Shown: positions 1 to 7,780, counted from the stretch's first letter. The stretch is DNA of 24,492 nucleotides from an uncultured Lachnospiraceae bacterium (GCA_947564305.1 CANOBT010000080.1:1-24492); one strand, 5' to 3'. The notes: a model not told the origin generated them from the letters alone. Numbers and translations: made by a program.

Positions 1-402
1 CAGGAAATTGTTGATGAATTGGAAGAATTCTCTGTTTCTAACAGATTCAGCAACAATTTCCTGTATACGTCCAATTTGAAAGGAAACAAGTGTCTGAATG
101 AAAACAGCATTTCCGTGAATCTTCATATCTTTACAATTTGATTTGATATGCTGACAAAGCTTTTCAATACGCAGACAGATGTCTTTCTGTCTTTCTTGAT
201 TCTCTGATATTTTATAATGATTCAGCCATAAAAGGCATATTTGCAACAGGAAAGGATAACAGGAATAATAACGTTTTACATATTCCTGTGTTTCATTCAT
301 CACTTCTTCAAAAGGACGTTCGGCAAAATCCTTTCCGAATTTTTGATAAAGGTTTTGAATCTGTTCTTTTGACAGATGAGGAGTATATCCTATCCAAACC
401 AA
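1..402 (-). CDS. Partial helical regulator-like protein (C-terminal half, runs off window)
   Basis: An open minus-strand frame of 134 codons continues past the window edge. It is not confidently recognised. It is rich in helices and aromatics (for example RRYYSCYPFLLQ-like KRYYSCYPFLLQICLLWLNH near residues 44-63) and resembles, from memory, the helical C-terminal part of Firmicute XRE-family regulators, but no helix-turn-helix is visible. A stop lies five codons before the TTG at 402-400, so the usual DNA-binding N-terminus is absent. The TTG follows GGGAGG by only three bases, which is tight for a ribosome binding site, so this may be a remnant rather than an intact gene. Bases 1-62 form a near-perfect inverted repeat inside the frame. 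Coordinates are sure for the open frame; the family assignment is weak. Confidence 0.4.
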   Translation of the reverse strand, partial: MVWIGYTPHLSKEQIQNLYQKFGKDFAERPFEEVMNETQEYVKRYYSCYPFLLQICLLWLNHYKISENQERQKDICLRIEKLCQHIKSNCKDMKIHGNAVFIQTLVSFQIGRIQEIVAESVRNREFFQFINNFL

Positions 403-517
403 CTTCCTCCCTTCCCGTATATTTTAACCTGTAATAAAGACAGAAATCAATGGAACGGTACGACACTTTTGGAAAGAAAATCAACCGTTAGGAAACATAA
501 CACATTTTAGCAAACGG

Positions 518-575
518 CAGGTGTTTTTTATCTTATTATAAAGAGCTTTACATCAAAAATACCTGTTGCTATAAT
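518..575 (+). promoter_or_regulatory. Sigma-A promoter with flanking inverted repeat, for the DUF1349 gene
   Basis: TTTACA at 547-552 and TATAAT at 570-575 are separated by exactly 17 bases, so this is a near-consensus promoter about 50 bases before the DUF1349 start. An inverted repeat brackets the -35: CAGGTGTTTTT at 518-528 and AAAAATACCTG at 555-565 (10 of 11 positions complementary). The second arm lies in the -35/-10 spacer, where a bound regulator would block or tune initiation. The operator role is inferred. Confidence 0.7.
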
Positions 576-634
576 GAAAATATCAAAAACAAGCGCCAGA
601 CAAAAATTAACAGAAAAAGAAAGGAATTATTATT

Positions 635-1222
635 ATGGAATTTAACACAACAAATTTACAATGGACAAGAAAGCCGCAAAGTTATACGATTCAAGATGAA
701 CAAGTAAAGATCATCACGACTCCGGGAACAGATCTGTGGCAGAGAACTTACTATGGTTTTCAAAATGATAATGCTCCGGTTTTGCAGATGAAAACCGAAG
801 AGAAATATTTCTCTTTTACAGTCAAAACGGAGTTTGCAAGTAAGCGCCGTTTTGACCAATGCGGTATTGTGATGTATCTGGATAGTGAAAACTGGCTGAA
901 AGCATCGATTGAATATGAAAATGATGAATATCAGCGTTTGGGCAGTGTGGTAACCAATCACGGTTATTCTGATTGGGCAACTACGGATATTCCGGCTTCT
1001 GTGAAATCCATGTGGTATCGTTTGAGCCGCCGTGAATCAGATTATTGTATGGAATGTTCAGAAGATGGTGTTACGTTCAAGCAGATGCGTATCTGTCATC
1101 TGTGGGAAGGCGCCGGTGAGATTCAGTTTGGTATTTATGCATGCTCTCCGGAAGAATCTTCATTCGAAGCAGTATTTACTCATATGGAAATGACGGAATG
1201 TAAGTGGCTGGCACATAAATGA
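635..1222 (+). CDS. DUF1349 family protein (concanavalin-like fold)
   Basis: A complete 195-residue cytoplasmic protein without signal peptide or membrane segment. Its sequence (LQWTRKP near residue 9, a DLWQRTYYGF block, a CGIVMYLDSENWLKASIEY block and a C-terminal GIYACSPEESSFEAVFTHM block) is what I know as DUF1349, a beta-sandwich family often found beside or fused to glycoside hydrolases. The biochemical role of stand-alone members is not established; carbohydrate recognition is a fair guess from the fold. An AAAGGA ribosome binding site precedes the ATG, and a strong promoter lies just upstream. The AraC gene follows after 21 bases with no terminator between, so the two are likely co-transcribed. 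The gene is AT-rich like its right-hand neighbours. Confidence 0.8.
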   Translation: MEFNTTNLQWTRKPQSYTIQDEQVKIITTPGTDLWQRTYYGFQNDNAPVLQMKTEEKYFSFTVKTEFASKRRFDQCGIVMYLDSENWLKASIEYENDEYQRLGSVVTNHGYSDWATTDIPASVKSMWYRLSRRESDYCMECSEDGVTFKQMRICHLWEGAGEIQFGIYACSPEESSFEAVFTHMEMTECKWLAHK

Positions 1223-1243
1223 TTGTAGAATCATGGGGATATT

Positions 1244-2179
1244 TTGCAATTACATGGGAGTGGGAAGACATTGTCGAAAGCTAATGAATTACTGAAAAAG
1301 GATATGATTAAAAGCTCAAATTTATTTTTAAATAATCAGATGGAAGTGGTACTATGGGAAAATAATGCATATCCAGTCAGAATATATTGCCATTTACGCT
1401 CAGGAGGACCGACTGTTTTCCCACATTGGCATAGAGAGCTGGAATTGACCTGTATATTTGACGGAAAAGCGGATTTTTATATTGCAGGGATCAAAAATGC
1501 TGTTACTGCGCCGGGAATTAATATTGTTAATTCAGAAGAGATGCATTATGTGCTTCCAAATAAGCAGATGTTTTTTAAAGACGATGATGTGGTCGGTATT
1601 ACAATTCAAATTGATTATTCGTATCTACAAAAGTTGATTCCGAATTTGGATGATATTTATTATGAGATAGATTCTGCGGAAACAGAGGCAGACTTTATAA
1701 AGAGAATGCGCCGGATTTGTGATCTATATCGTAATAAAGAGAGTGTGGATAATAGATTTAGGATTCAGGCTGAAGTATGTGAAATTATTGCACTGCTTTA
1801 TGAAAAATGCAGAAAGCAGAAATATCTGATTCCCATTAATATTTCCAAAGATAAAGAACGTATAAAAATTGTTCTGGACTACTTAAATGAACATTATAAA
1901 GAAAATCTTATGCAGCAGGAAATGGCTGAAAAGTTTCATTTCACAAGAGAATATTTTGCAAGATTTTTTAAATCTCAGACAGGAATGACTTTTAAACAAT
2001 ATATAATATCGTATCGGCTTGAAAAAGCAAAAGAAGAACTTTTGCGTTCGGACAAAAAGCTTTTGGATATAGCGTTAGAGCATGGCTTTTCAAGTGAGTC
2101 AAAATTTATTAGTTGCTTTAAGAAGCATTACGGTCAGACTCCTTTAAAATTCAGAAAAAAATTTAGAATAGAATGTTAA
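1244..2179 (+). CDS. AraC family transcriptional regulator with cupin sensor domain
   Basis: The 311-residue product has an N-terminal cupin-like ligand domain (about residues 45-140; FPHWHRELELTCIFDGKADFYI carries the usual H-x-H and E) and a C-terminal AraC double helix-turn-helix (about 210-309; motifs EMAEKFHFTREYFARFFKSQ and DIALEHGFSSESKFISCFKK, ending in the typical GQTPLKFRKK). Such regulators sense a sugar or glycoside and act on adjacent catabolic genes. The start is uncertain: TTG at 1244 has GGGGAT about five bases upstream, while ATG at 1304 would give 291 residues but has its purine stretch too close. It lies between the DUF1349 gene and the symporter-esterase pair, which makes that pair the probable target. 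A terminator follows immediately. Confidence 0.85.
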   Translation: MQLHGSGKTLSKANELLKKDMIKSSNLFLNNQMEVVLWENNAYPVRIYCHLRSGGPTVFPHWHRELELTCIFDGKADFYIAGIKNAVTAPGINIVNSEEMHYVLPNKQMFFKDDDVVGITIQIDYSYLQKLIPNLDDIYYEIDSAETEADFIKRMRRICDLYRNKESVDNRFRIQAEVCEIIALLYEKCRKQKYLIPINISKDKERIKIVLDYLNEHYKENLMQQEMAEKFHFTREYFARFFKSQTGMTFKQYIISYRLEKAKEELLRSDKKLLDIALEHGFSSESKFISCFKKHYGQTPLKFRKKFRIEC

Positions 2180-2213
2180 ATGATATGGTGTTTTGTGCCA
2201 TATCATTTTTTTG
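2178..2213 (+). terminator. Rho-independent terminator after the AraC gene
   Basis: An 11-bp perfect stem (AAATGATATGG at 2178-2188 with CCATATCATTT at 2198-2208), a 9-base loop and a T tract to 2212. The stem starts at the last base of the stop codon. Confidence 0.85.
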
Positions 2214-2334
2214 TCTGCCAAGGTATGCGGAAAAGCTGCCCGTGGCAAGTTTTTTGTATTGCCAGATGTGTTTAAATAAGTCACAAAACGGATATTTTTT
2301 GGATAAATTGCAAAAAGTAACACAAGATAGGAAA

Positions 2335-2343
2335 TGCTATACT
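2335..2343 (+). promoter_or_regulatory. Extended -10 promoter for the symporter-esterase operon
   Basis: TGCTATACT is an extended -10 (TG, one base, then TATACT at 2338-2343). No good -35 is seen at the right spacing, which fits a weak promoter that depends on an activator such as the adjacent AraC protein (inference). The resulting leader is about 110 bases and holds a 24-base hairpin at 2382-2405. Confidence 0.5.
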
Positions 2344-2381
2344 GTATTCATAAAAGCTGCTGTGAGAGGAGGGACGAAAAA

Positions 2382-2405
2382 GATATCGGAAGTATTTCTG
2401 ATATC
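2382..2405 (+). repeat. Imperfect palindrome/hairpin in the symporter leader
   Basis: GATATCGGAA (2382-2391) and TTCTGATATC (2396-2405) pair over 10 bp with one G-T pair and a 4-base loop. There is no T tract, so it is not a terminator. It could be an operator or a messenger-stabilising hairpin 50 bases upstream of the start. Confidence 0.5.
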
Positions 2406-2457
2406 AAAAGGAAAGTACAATACCTGCGGGGTAAAAAAGCATAAACAGGAGGAAAAA

Positions 2458-3819
2458 ATGGATAATCTTCGAGAAAAAATTAGTTTTAAGGAAAAAGCTT
2501 CCTATGGATTGGGAGATGTGGCTTGTGGGCTGGTGTATGTGTTATCATGCACATTTATTACGTTTTTTTATACGGATGGCGCAGGTCTGAATCCGGCAAT
2601 TATAGGTTCGATTTTGATGTTTTCCAGGCTGCTGGATGGAGTGTCAGATATTTTGGTTGGTTATATTGTCGATAGAACAAAATCAAAGCACGGCAAGGCA
2701 AGGGCTTGGATCTTAAGGTCATCGATTCCGATTGCGGTTTGCCTGGTACTAACTTTTACAGTTCCGGACAGCGAAGGAATATGGACTTATGTATATGTAG
2801 CTATTACATATAATTTAGTTAATTCGGTATGCTACACACTGGTAAATGTACCTTATGGTACTTTAAATTCTTTGATGACAAGAGACCAGGGGCAGAGAAT
2901 GGTTATTAATACATTTCGTATGACGCTGGCGCAGGTTGGCGCAATGGTCACAAACATGTTTACGATACCATTTGTTAATGCTATGGGCGGAACAAGCAGC
3001 AAGAAGGCATGGATTATCGTTGCAGTTATATATGGAATTATTGCGATGATTATGTTGTTCATTTGTTTCTTTAATACCAAAGAAAGGGTTTCTGCGGATG
3101 AAGATGCGAAAAAGGAAAATATTTCATTGCTTAAGGCATTTAAACTGGCTGCAAAAAATCAATATTGGCTTATATTGGTAGTAGTAGAGGTAGTGATGAT
3201 TTTGGGTGTGGCAATGTCAGGAACGGTTGCTGCTTATTATGCAAAATATGTACTTGGCAATGAGAATGTAGTTGGCGTTATTAATGCGATTAATTATGCG
3301 CCGGCATTCATTTTGATTCCTTGTTTACCAGCAATATCGGCCAAGATAGGAAAAAGAAATATCGCTTTGATGGGTGGTGTTTTAGGAGTGGTTGGGCAGC
3401 TTATGATTTTAATCAATCCATTATCTTTTGGGTGGCTTGTATTCTGCTCTCTGATTAAAGGGATTGGCTCTGTAATGATTATGGGAACTGTATTTGCAAT
3501 GGTAGCGGATACGATTGAATATGGACATTGGAAAACAGGAGAACGTGTGGAGGGTGTTCTTTATTCAGCAGCATCTTTTGGAACTAAAGTTGGCGGTGGT
3601 GTCGGTGCCGCTATTGCAATGAGTGCCCTTGGAGCAGCAGGTTATGACGGACTGGCAGCTACACAGACAGCGGAAGCGCTATCTGCTATCAAAAGTATGT
3701 ATTTATATGTTCCAATATTTGTTTTAGGCCTTTTGCCGATTCTTTTTTACATGTATAAATTAGATAAGATATTCCCGAGAGTAATGGAAGAGTTGCTTCA
3801 GAGGGAAAAATCTAAATAA
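2458..3819 (+). CDS. GPH family sugar:cation symporter (MelB-like MFS transporter)
   Basis: A 453-residue integral membrane protein with about 12 hydrophobic segments. The N-terminal block KASYGLGDVACG and the cytoplasmic-loop signature around residues 57-83 (R-L-L-D-G-V-S-D with D60 and D64, then D72-R-T-K and G-K-A-R) are hallmarks of the glycoside-pentoside-hexuronide symporters, which bring in glycosides or oligosaccharides with Na+ or H+. The frame is open 95 codons further upstream, but the ATG at 2458 sits six bases after AGGAGG and begins the conserved N-terminus, so it is the real start. The esterase gene follows after 26 bases in the same transcript. The substrate cannot be read from sequence; xylosides or other decorated oligosaccharides fit the esterase neighbour. 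Confidence 0.88.
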   Translation: MDNLREKISFKEKASYGLGDVACGLVYVLSCTFITFFYTDGAGLNPAIIGSILMFSRLLDGVSDILVGYIVDRTKSKHGKARAWILRSSIPIAVCLVLTFTVPDSEGIWTYVYVAITYNLVNSVCYTLVNVPYGTLNSLMTRDQGQRMVINTFRMTLAQVGAMVTNMFTIPFVNAMGGTSSKKAWIIVAVIYGIIAMIMLFICFFNTKERVSADEDAKKENISLLKAFKLAAKNQYWLILVVVEVVMILGVAMSGTVAAYYAKYVLGNENVVGVINAINYAPAFILIPCLPAISAKIGKRNIALMGGVLGVVGQLMILINPLSFGWLVFCSLIKGIGSVMIMGTVFAMVADTIEYGHWKTGERVEGVLYSAASFGTKVGGGVGAAIAMSALGAAGYDGLAATQTAEALSAIKSMYLYVPIFVLGLLPILFYMYKLDKIFPRVMEELLQREKSK

Positions 3820-3845
3820 TAAGGCAGGAGAAAAAGGAGATAATT

Positions 3846-4718
3846 ATGAGCTTAATCCATGTTGATTTTTTTTCACTTTCGTTAATGAGAATTACAGATT
3901 ATTATGCAGTAATACCTAATGATGCGGCACCGGATGTGAAGAAGGCAAATCCGCATTACAACAGACAAATGCAGACATTGATACTGTTGCATGGCTATAC
4001 AGGGCGTTCTTCTGACTGGATTACCGGAAGCGGGGTAAGGGAGTTGAGCAGTAAATATAACCTTGCCATCTTAATGCCTGATGGTTCAAACAGTTTTTAT
4101 ATTGACAGGGAAGAAACAGGAGCGGCATACAGCACGTATGTCGGCCGGGAATTATTGGAACACGCGAAAAGCTTATTTCAATTATCAGATAAGCGGGAGG
4201 ACACATTCATCGGCGGATATTCTATGGGAGGTTTTGGTGCGATTAGGAACGGGTTAAAATATGCAGATACCTATAGTAAAATTATTGGTTTATCTAATGC
4301 ATTGGTTACATATATGCTTTCAGACCTTAAAAGGACAAAGGGAAATTCACTGGCTAATCTCGCTTATTATGAAAAAATATTTGGGGAATTAGACACTGCT
4401 AAGTATACAGATAAGAATCCAGAAGTTCTTATTAAGGAGTTACTGCAAAAAGGAATGGATATTCCAAGGTTATTTTTGGCATGCGGTACAGAAGATGAGT
4501 TGTTGGGGGTTAATCGTAAGTTCAAAGAATTTCTTAGCGCAAACAATGTTAGATATGAGTATATGGAAGATACAGGAATGCACGATTGGACATTTTGGAA
4601 TAAGTGTTTGGTTCCGGCATTTGATTGGCTGACTGCTTCTGATGGTATCAGTAAGCTGGATAACCATTCTGCTCCCGCAGATTCTTCAATGACTTCAACA
4701 GTAGGGAAAAAGCTTTAA
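3846..4718 (+). CDS. Putative alpha/beta-hydrolase esterase (esterase D/CE1-like)
   Basis: A 290-residue protein with no signal peptide, so it acts in the cytoplasm. The catalytic triad can be read: nucleophile Ser126 in GGYSMGGFGA, Asp217 in ACGTEDELL and His246 in TGMHDWTFW. The oxyanion region is LLHGYTG at 47-53. The length and motif order match the putative-esterase family that includes tributyrin esterases and CE1-like acetyl or feruloyl esterases. Placed behind a sugar symporter, it probably removes acyl groups from imported oligosaccharides (inference). AAGGAG lies seven bases before the ATG. About 30 residues at the C-terminus (SAPADSSMTSTVGKKL and before) look non-conserved. A terminator is found 85 bases downstream. 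Confidence 0.82.
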   Translation: MSLIHVDFFSLSLMRITDYYAVIPNDAAPDVKKANPHYNRQMQTLILLHGYTGRSSDWITGSGVRELSSKYNLAILMPDGSNSFYIDREETGAAYSTYVGRELLEHAKSLFQLSDKREDTFIGGYSMGGFGAIRNGLKYADTYSKIIGLSNALVTYMLSDLKRTKGNSLANLAYYEKIFGELDTAKYTDKNPEVLIKELLQKGMDIPRLFLACGTEDELLGVNRKFKEFLSANNVRYEYMEDTGMHDWTFWNKCLVPAFDWLTASDGISKLDNHSAPADSSMTSTVGKKL

Positions 4719-4802
4719 TTTTTTCCAGGTTAATTTTCAGATTATTTGGAATGACTGATATTTGAAAACTATAAAAGAATACAAATAAGCTGCCGGACAA
4801 TG

Positions 4803-4850
4803 GAACCTGTAATGCATATTTAAAGAATGTATTCAGGTTCTATCTTTTTT
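4803..4850 (+). terminator. Terminator of the symporter-esterase operon
   Basis: GAACCTG (4803-4809) pairs with CAGGTTC (4834-4840), with further pairing of AAT-CAT and ATG-ATT segments inside, followed by TATCTTTTTT. The remaining sequence to 5118 has no convincing gene. It holds direct and inverted repeats at 4903-4969, a hairpin at 5014-5048 and a probable promoter. Confidence 0.75.
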
Positions 4851-4902
4851 GAAAAACAAGACAGTTATAATGATGGGGATAAAAGTTGACAGACCCTCCT
4901 TC

Positions 4903-4969
4903 AGAGCCACCACAATATCTAGTGTTTTGAGATGGCTCTCAAGTATTAAATCGCAGATGGCTCCCAAGC
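4903..4969 (+). repeat. Direct repeat pair with an inverted arm at the composition boundary
   Basis: AGATGGCTCTCAAG (4930-4943) recurs as AGATGGCTCCCAAG (4956-4969) with one mismatch. AGAGCCA at 4903-4909 is the inverse of TGGCTCT at 4933-4939. The cluster lies between the AT-rich sugar module and the more GC-rich ABC cluster. It could be a scar of an insertion or a binding-site array; nothing decides between them here. Confidence 0.45.
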
Positions 4970-5013
4970 GATAGAATAATCAATGCTAAAAAAAGCAGCA
5001 ACGGTTAAGGACG

Positions 5014-5048
5014 AAAAGGAATCTTTAGGTTATCTTAAGGTTCCTTTT
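5014..5048 (+). terminator. Strong hairpin with T-rich end (terminator or attenuator)
   Basis: Bases 5014-5028 and 5034-5048 pair over about 15 positions (AAAAGGAA with TTCCTTTT at the base, one G-T pair and one T-T mismatch) around a 5-base loop, ending in TTTTATTAT. It lies about 70 bases before the ABC ATPase start and upstream of the candidate -10 at 5083. It would end or attenuate any transcript entering from the left. Confidence 0.5.
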
Positions 5049-5057
5049 ATTATGCCT

Positions 5058-5088
5058 TTAACTTTAGCGTTCATACTGATCCTAGAAT
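5058..5088 (+). promoter_or_regulatory. Candidate promoter for the ABC operon
   Basis: TAGAAT at 5083-5088 matches the -10 at five of six positions. TTAACT at 5058-5063 is the best -35 but is 19 bases away. Promoters controlled by MerR-type activators have such long spacers, and a MerR gene ends this cluster, but I see no clean operator palindrome in the spacer, so control by MerR is only a possibility. Confidence 0.35.
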
Positions 5089-5118
5089 CGAAAGAGAACG
5101 AAAGAGAGGTTATGCGGC

Positions 5119-5805
5119 ATGTTAAAATGCGAACATTTGCAGAAAATATATCAGAAAAAATCTGTAGTCAGTGACCTTGGATTTTCCGTGGAAAATGGAG
5201 AAGTATTCGCCCTTCTAGGTGCTAACGGAGCTGGAAAAACCACGACTATCAAGATGATCCTGGGTCTCATTCCCATGGACGGAGGGACGGTAGAAAAGCA
5301 GGAAGGAATTCAGATTGGATATTCCCCGGAGACCCCTTATTTCCACCCCTTTCTCACCGGACGGGAAGTATTGGAATTTTATGGCGGCCTGCAGGGAATC
5401 TCAAAAAAGCAGTTGAAGCAGGACATTCCAGAGCTTCTGCACCGTGCGGGGTTGGAGGAAAGCGATACAAAAGTGAAACATTATTCCAAAGGAATGCTGC
5501 AGCGTCTGGCACTGGCTCAGGCATTGCTTGGAAATCCGGATCTTTTGATCCTGGATGAGCCGACAGCGGGGTTGGATGCCCTGGGCCGTCTGGAAATGAT
5601 GCATACCATCCAGGCGTTGAAGCAGGAAGGCAAGACCATTGTGATGAACTCCCACATATTGAATGATATCGAACGTGTCTGTGACCGGGGAATCATTATG
5701 AAGAGCGGCAGATTGGTTTACCAGTGGAAAAAAGGAGAACGGGAGCAAAGCCTGGAAGAGATTTTCGTAGAACAGATAGGGGGAATGGCAGAATGGGAAT
5801 CATGA
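5119..5805 (+). CDS. ABC transporter ATP-binding protein
   Basis: A 228-residue nucleotide-binding subunit with all core motifs: Walker A GANGAGKTT (34-42), signature YSKGMLQRL (122-130), Walker B LLILDEPTAGLD (142-153) and the switch His in NSH (H179). The Q-loop region reads IGYSPETPYF, with proline-glutamate in place of the usual Gln, common in ABC-2 exporters of the CcmA class. The short length and the partner permease suggest an exporter for a small hydrophobic compound or an antimicrobial peptide immunity pump (inference). AGAGAGG stands nine bases before the ATG. The permease start overlaps its end by 13 bases, which points to coupled translation. Confidence 0.9.
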   Translation: MLKCEHLQKIYQKKSVVSDLGFSVENGEVFALLGANGAGKTTTIKMILGLIPMDGGTVEKQEGIQIGYSPETPYFHPFLTGREVLEFYGGLQGISKKQLKQDIPELLHRAGLEESDTKVKHYSKGMLQRLALAQALLGNPDLLILDEPTAGLDALGRLEMMHTIQALKQEGKTIVMNSHILNDIERVCDRGIIMKSGRLVYQWKKGEREQSLEEIFVEQIGGMAEWES

Positions 5806-6548
5806 AAAATGCGTTAAGGGAACGAATCCGGAGAAAGGATATTTACGTAGTGATTGTAGTAGGGCTTCTGCTCATACTGATGTGCATGAGCGGGACAGCC
5901 ACCTTGTCTGTGAATGGGATTCCGGTTACGGAATTTTCGATGATGATGCCGCTGGTCCTGCATGTGATGTCGGTGCTTGGAGGTGCCATGGCGGTTGCAT
6001 TGAGCCTGCGTACAATCCCTGCGGAATATGAGCGGAAAACCAGCCATCTGGTCTGGATACGGGGAATCAGCCAGTGGAATTACCATGGACAGCTTGCCCT
6101 GGCAAATATCATCAGCTCTGTGGGAGCGCTGTTCATATTATATGCGGCAGTAATCGTGTTTGCAGGAATGAAGGGTGAAATGGGAGTACTGGCAAGGAGT
6201 ATTCCGGGATTTTTGATGTACGCGGTCGGGACAGCGGGAGTCAGCCTGTTCACAAGCGCGTTGAGCCTGAAACTTCCGGGGATGGCGGCAGGAGTCCTCT
6301 GTGCAGGTGTGATGCTGGCGGGGACGATGAGCACAGTGGTGGATACATTTTCAGGTATTTTGTCCGGAGTGCCAAGGAGCATTCTGCGGGGCATTTTACT
6401 GCTGACCCCGGATCTGTTCGGGATGGAATCCCAGGCAGGGGAATTTCTGCTTGGAGAAAATGTGGATGTACATGTTCTCCTGGGCGGATTGTTGTTTCTA
6501 TACGTGGGGGCAGTGCTGCTGTTTTTATTTCGGAGAAAAGAAGCATAG
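5793..6548 (+). CDS. ABC transporter permease (ABC-2 type, six TM segments)
   Basis: A 251-residue membrane protein. Six hydrophobic segments are visible: IYVVIVVGLLLILMCM, the MMPLVLHVMSVLGG stretch, ANIISSVGALFILYAAVIVF, SIPGFLMYAVGTAG, GMAAGVLCAGVMLAG and VHVLLGGLLFLYVGAVLL. A short basic N-terminus (RERIRRKD) precedes the first one, as in ABC-2 permeases. The frame is open from 5724, but ATG at 5793 has GGGGGA about ten bases upstream and gives a normal N-terminus; ATG at 5802 is the alternative. With the preceding ATPase it should form a homodimeric exporter. The transported compound is unknown. Confidence 0.8.
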   Translation: MGIMKNALRERIRRKDIYVVIVVGLLLILMCMSGTATLSVNGIPVTEFSMMMPLVLHVMSVLGGAMAVALSLRTIPAEYERKTSHLVWIRGISQWNYHGQLALANIISSVGALFILYAAVIVFAGMKGEMGVLARSIPGFLMYAVGTAGVSLFTSALSLKLPGMAAGVLCAGVMLAGTMSTVVDTFSGILSGVPRSILRGILLLTPDLFGMESQAGEFLLGENVDVHVLLGGLLFLYVGAVLLFLFRRKEA

Positions 6549-6625
6549 GTCAGCTCTGCTATATTGGACTGTTACCAGGAGGGCAGATTTGTGCAGCCAG
6601 CGTCAGCGGCGGAATGGAGATTATT

Positions 6626-7780
6626 ATGGAAAATCAGGATTGTGGGGGAATGGTTTTGAAAGGAAAACGAAAAAATGTATTTGGTGCCGTGGCGGCAGGT
6701 ATTCTGGGTTTCGGCCTGCTGACGGCATGGCTGGCTACAGGAGAGAACGGATTAAGTGAGGAAAACCGGCAGATTTATGAGCAGGCTATAGCAATGCAGG
6801 AACAGATAGATACGTTGGGCTTCCGGGACTTCCGGCTTGCGGATTATCCGGTGGCAATGTATGACGGAAAAAAAGATTATGTATTTAACCAGGGGAAAAT
6901 CAGGGAACGAGCTCCGGTTATGGAAACATTTGTCGGAACGGCATATCCGGTTGAGGATCATTTCGAGGTACTCATCCCTACGATAGAACAGTTCGACAAG
7001 CTGCTCTCTCTGGCCGGCGGCGTAGAAGGTATGGTGACGGGAAGCGGATATGGCCCGGAGGAACAGGAGGCAACGATATGGCATGAGGCATTTCATGCAT
7101 ACCAGCTCACATATTACGCAATTCTGGGGGAGAAGGTGACGGCGGAGGAAATGAGAATGAATCTGGAGGAAAGTTCTCAGAATGGCAGGGTTACGAAAAA
7201 GCAGGATGAAAAGGGAAAAATGGATACGGAGAAAGAGGAGACGGAAGATATTTCTGAAGAAGCATGGATTGTACGTGAAGTGGATCAGAAAGGGGAAATC
7301 CGTGGAAAAATAGAGACAGAACTGAAATTACTGGAAGACGCGGCAAAACTTGCGGTACAGATGGAAATGGAAGATGGGGAGGATTGGTTAGAACAGCCGG
7401 TTCAGACGGAAATGATGGCTCAGGAGGACACAATGGACGCATTAAAAGAAGTGTTGTCCGATTATAGTGAGCTGCGCAGGCAGCGTCTGGAGAACATGCC
7501 GGAGGAAGCGGCAGAGGCGGAGATCCGGTGTGAACTGACGGAAGGGACTGCGTACTATGTGGAGTCGAAAGTATATGAGATGTTAGCAGGCAAAGACGCA
7601 TATGAAGAACAATATTTGGACAGGATTGGCGTGTTTGAAGGCGGGCGCGGAAAATATTACCGTACAGGGATGGCAAAGTGTCTTATCCTGGATAAGCTTT
7701 CGCCGGAGTGGAAAGATACTTTTGACTTTTCAAAAGGGTTGGATGAAGTGCTGTTCAGAATACACCCTTGCGAATGGTAA
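6626..7780 (+). CDS. Membrane-anchored HExxH protein, putative gluzincin metallopeptidase
   Basis: 384 residues from the ATG at 6626, chosen because GGAG sits seven bases before it; ATG at 6614 lacks one. One N-terminal hydrophobic segment (about residues 17-37) suggests a membrane anchor with the rest outside. The stretch ATIWHEAFHAYQ has HEAFH (153-157), the HExxH zinc motif. About 150 residues later ELTEGTAYYVE provides E306 in an E-G-x-A-x-Y context, the usual third zinc ligand of MA-clan gluzincins. A closing YYRTGMAKCLILDKL..W segment is also typical of those folds. Between the two motifs lies an unusual Glu/Lys/Met-rich insert (about 175-270). I cannot name a specific family. The gene sits between an ABC exporter and a two-component system, so a role in peptide processing, immunity or envelope stress is plausible but inferred. 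Confidence 0.6.
   Translation: MENQDCGGMVLKGKRKNVFGAVAAGILGFGLLTAWLATGENGLSEENRQIYEQAIAMQEQIDTLGFRDFRLADYPVAMYDGKKDYVFNQGKIRERAPVMETFVGTAYPVEDHFEVLIPTIEQFDKLLSLAGGVEGMVTGSGYGPEEQEATIWHEAFHAYQLTYYAILGEKVTAEEMRMNLEESSQNGRVTKKQDEKGKMDTEKEETEDISEEAWIVREVDQKGEIRGKIETELKLLEDAAKLAVQMEMEDGEDWLEQPVQTEMMAQEDTMDALKEVLSDYSELRRQRLENMPEEAAEAEIRCELTEGTAYYVESKVYEMLAGKDAYEEQYLDRIGVFEGGRGKYYRTGMAKCLILDKLSPEWKDTFDFSKGLDEVLFRIHPCEW

Noticed and set aside
2173..2457. 95-codon N-terminal extension of the symporter frame
   Set aside because: It crosses a terminator and the promoter; the conserved N-terminus begins at 2458 directly after AGGAGG.
4983..5174. 63-codon plus-strand frame before the ABC ATPase
   Set aside because: No ribosome binding site, runs through a strong hairpin and overlaps the ATPase start in another frame; no recognisable motif.
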